Assembly: GCA_002694065.1 (NCBI GenBank)
Contig: NZKZ01000189.1
Location: 1-7,970 of the forward strand
DNA from: Acidiferrobacter sp.
GTDB taxonomy: Bacteria > Pseudomonadota > Gammaproteobacteria > Arenicellales > UBA868
Length of the DNA stretch: 7,970 nt
Direction of reading: 5' to 3'
Position numbers and translations under genes: made by a program. Below the pieces are notes generated by a model. The model did not search any database, was not told the DNA's origin, and saw nothing but the letters and a program-made list of their open reading frames with translations. This document shows positions 6,197-7,970 of this stretch, piece after piece. How positions within the stretch are numbered: position 1 is the first letter of the stretch; every line of letters starts with the position of its first letter.

Positions 6197-7970
6197 ATGG
6201 CAGCCTCAGAGGAACACACCGAGAAACTGACTTTCCGCAAGTTTGCCGACGGCGAGCATCAGTGGGATGATTTCAAAGACCTGATCTTCAATGAAGATAA
6301 CTCACATAAGTGCCCGACTTATGTGCACCGTACCCCGCCTTGTCAGGGAAGCTGCCCTTCCGGCGAGGACATTCGAGGATGGCTCCAAATTGTGCGCGGT
6401 ATGGAGAAACCGCCCGAGGGGATGACCTGGCAGGAATACGCCTTCCGCCGGGCGACTGATGCCAATCCGTTTCCGGCAATGATGGGCCGGGTGTGCCCCG
6501 CCCCGTGTGAGAGCGGCTGCAACCGCAATAACGTCGATGATTTTGTCGGAATCAATTCCGTCGAGCAGTACATCGGTGACTCCGCTTTTGACGAAGGATA
6601 CCGCTTTGATACACCACCCCCTGTGGGCAGCAAGAAGATCGCCATCATTGGGGGCGGTCCGGCAGGGTTGGCAGGCGCATACCAATTGCGGCGTTTGGGA
6701 TACGCCTCGACAGTGTTTGAATCCCAGGATTACCTCGGCGGTATGTTTCGCTATGGGATTCCCGGATATCGTACACCACGCGACAGACTGGATCGCGAGA
6801 TCGGGCGCATTATTGAAATGGGTGATATTGAGATCCGCACCGGCGTACGCGTCGGCACCGATATCTCAATAGAGCAGCTCGAAGTTGAGTATGACGCGTT
6901 GTTGTGGGCAGTGGGGTGTCAGCGCGGCCGTGGGTTGCCGGTGGAAGGTTGGGAAGAGACGCCCAACTGTGTGTCCGGCGTGGCGTTCCTTGATGCCTTC
7001 AACAAGGAGTCTATGAAAGTCACCGCTGAAAAGGTGGTTTGTATTGGCGGCGGAGACACCTCTATCGATGTGGTCTCGGTGGCCCGTCGTCTTGGCAAGA
7101 TCGACCAGATCAACGAAAAGGACAGACCTGAAGAGGTCATTGGGGGTTACACGGCACATGACTCTGCCATGGTCGCCGCACGCGAGGGCGCTCACGTTAC
7201 GCTGACTGCGCTTTTTGAGCGCACCGATATGACAGCGACTGAAGAAGAGGTGGACGACGCGCTGACTGAGGGCGTGACTATCCTGAACGGGGTGATGCCC
7301 GTGGCCCTGAATCGAGGTGAGGACGGCCGCGCGACGGGACTGCGGTTGGCAAAGTGTGAAATCGACGAAAAAGGTATTCCCACCCCGATTGCGGGCACAG
7401 AGTTTGAGGTCGAGGCGGATCTGATCGTATCGGCCATCGGCCAGGCAGGGGACCTTAGCGGTATTGAGGAAATGGGCAACGAACGGCAGTTAATCGAGGC
7501 AGACCGGTTTTTTCAGGTGCCTGATCGCCGCGGTCACTTTGTTGCGGGAGATATCGTCCGTCCACACCTCTTGACGACGGCTATTGGACAGGCCGCTATC
7601 GCGGCCCAGAGCATTGATCATTATCTGAGGGGTGAGGATCCTGCGCGCCGACCTAAAGTGGACGTGCATCATTTTGACCTGTTGGCAAAATTGAACGAGC
7701 AGTCCCTCGCCCCGGACGAGTATGATCATGCCGCCACCTGGGGGACGTCAGATGCCTCCTTTGCGGTTCACAACTATGAGGATCGGTCGCGGCACGAAAT
7801 CATTCCCTCTGACGAATTGTTCCTGGGGCATTTCCAAGAGACCCCCCGCAATCTTCGTGATACCACCGTCCCGGATGCGGAGGAAGTGCTCGGTCATTTT
7901 GAGGAACGCCATCACGGCCTGGGCGAAGAAGAGGCCCGCGCTGAGGCAGAACGCTGCATGAGTTGCGGCA
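6197..7970 (+). CDS. dsrL: NAD(P)H-linked iron-sulfur flavoprotein DsrL (3' partial)
   Basis: DsrL is a cytoplasmic flavoprotein related to the glutamate synthase small subunit (GltD). In A. vinosum it is essential for oxidising stored sulfur and passes electrons from DsrAB to NAD(P)+. The frame is open from ATG 6197 to the window end, giving 591 residues; A. vinosum DsrL has about 655, so roughly 65 are missing. In order: N-terminal cysteines at 39, 49, 53, 100, 104 and 108 for iron-sulfur clusters; a FAD Rossmann motif, I-G-G-G-P-A-G-L, near 151-158; an NAD(P)H Rossmann motif, I-G-G-G-D-T-S, near 283-289; and the second FAD motif, V-A-G-D, at 449-452 followed by T-T-A-I-G-Q-A. The sequence stops at Cys587-X2-Cys590, the start of the C-terminal ferredoxin domain seen in DsrL. 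Its place after dsrK matches the oxidative (DsrL-1) type. The internal frame is clean with no frameshift. Confidence 0.96.
   Translation, partial: MAASEEHTEKLTFRKFADGEHQWDDFKDLIFNEDNSHKCPTYVHRTPPCQGSCPSGEDIRGWLQIVRGMEKPPEGMTWQEYAFRRATDANPFPAMMGRVCPAPCESGCNRNNVDDFVGINSVEQYIGDSAFDEGYRFDTPPPVGSKKIAIIGGGPAGLAGAYQLRRLGYASTVFESQDYLGGMFRYGIPGYRTPRDRLDREIGRIIEMGDIEIRTGVRVGTDISIEQLEVEYDALLWAVGCQRGRGLPVEGWEETPNCVSGVAFLDAFNKESMKVTAEKVVCIGGGDTSIDVVSVARRLGKIDQINEKDRPEEVIGGYTAHDSAMVAAREGAHVTLTALFERTDMTATEEEVDDALTEGVTILNGVMPVALNRGEDGRATGLRLAKCEIDEKGIPTPIAGTEFEVEADLIVSAIGQAGDLSGIEEMGNERQLIEADRFFQVPDRRGHFVAGDIVRPHLLTTAIGQAAIAAQSIDHYLRGEDPARRPKVDVHHFDLLAKLNEQSLAPDEYDHAATWGTSDASFAVHNYEDRSRHEIIPSDELFLGHFQETPRNLRDTTVPDAEEVLGHFEERHHGLGEEEARAEAERCMSCG

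Noticed and set aside
1..7970. Insertion sequences, CRISPR arrays, tRNA genes or a novel defence or mobile system
   Set aside because: The window is almost entirely filled by nine recognisable dsr genes with short gaps; no direct repeat arrays, transposase motifs or cloverleaf candidates were seen.

Overview
This window is an internal slice of one co-directional operon on the plus strand: the reverse (oxidative) dissimilatory sulfite reductase, or dsr, cluster of a sulfur-oxidising bacterium. The genes, in order, are dsrA (5' end missing), dsrB, dsrE, dsrF, dsrH, dsrC, dsrM, dsrK and dsrL (3' end missing). This is the order known from the purple sulfur bacterium Allochromatium vinosum. The assignment to oxidation rests on the presence of dsrEFH and a dsrL, both typical of sulfur oxidisers, and on the absence of dsrD, which usually follows dsrB in sulfate reducers. 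The protein sequences read like the proteobacterial rDsr type, most likely Gammaproteobacteria. The species cannot be named from this stretch. The DNA is moderately GC-rich, with no change in character that would suggest recent insertion.

Layout: 1-1110 dsrA and 1173-2246 dsrB encode the two subunits of the siroheme sulfite reductase. 2256-3380 holds dsrE, dsrF and dsrH, a compact sulfurtransferase trio with gaps of about 10 nt. 3420-3752 is dsrC, with the strongest ribosome binding site in the window. A 118-nt gap follows (to the preferred dsrM start), containing two GC-rich hairpins. 3871-4620 dsrM (heme b membrane protein) and 4636-6132 dsrK (iron-sulfur protein related to heterodisulfide reductase) form the core of the membrane complex. 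6197-7970 is dsrL, an FAD and NAD(P)H dependent iron-sulfur oxidoreductase that runs off the end. dsrJ, dsrO and dsrP would be expected further downstream, but are not visible.

How the genes work together (established for A. vinosum; inferred here from conserved residues): persulfide sulfur enters through DsrEFH (DsrE Cys78) and is passed to the C-terminal cysteine of DsrC. DsrAB oxidises this sulfur to the sulfite level, with electrons going to DsrL and NAD(P)+. DsrC is released as a trisulfide or disulfide and handled by the membrane DsrMKJOP complex through the DsrK catalytic iron-sulfur cluster. All key cysteines and histidines checked are present, and no frameshift was found.

I found no sign of an undescribed system. 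The most interesting signals are in the non-coding junctions: a pair of GC-rich palindromes between dsrC and dsrM, a terminator-like stem with a T run between dsrM and dsrK, and a hairpin between dsrA and dsrB. No tRNA, rRNA, insertion sequence or CRISPR array was seen.
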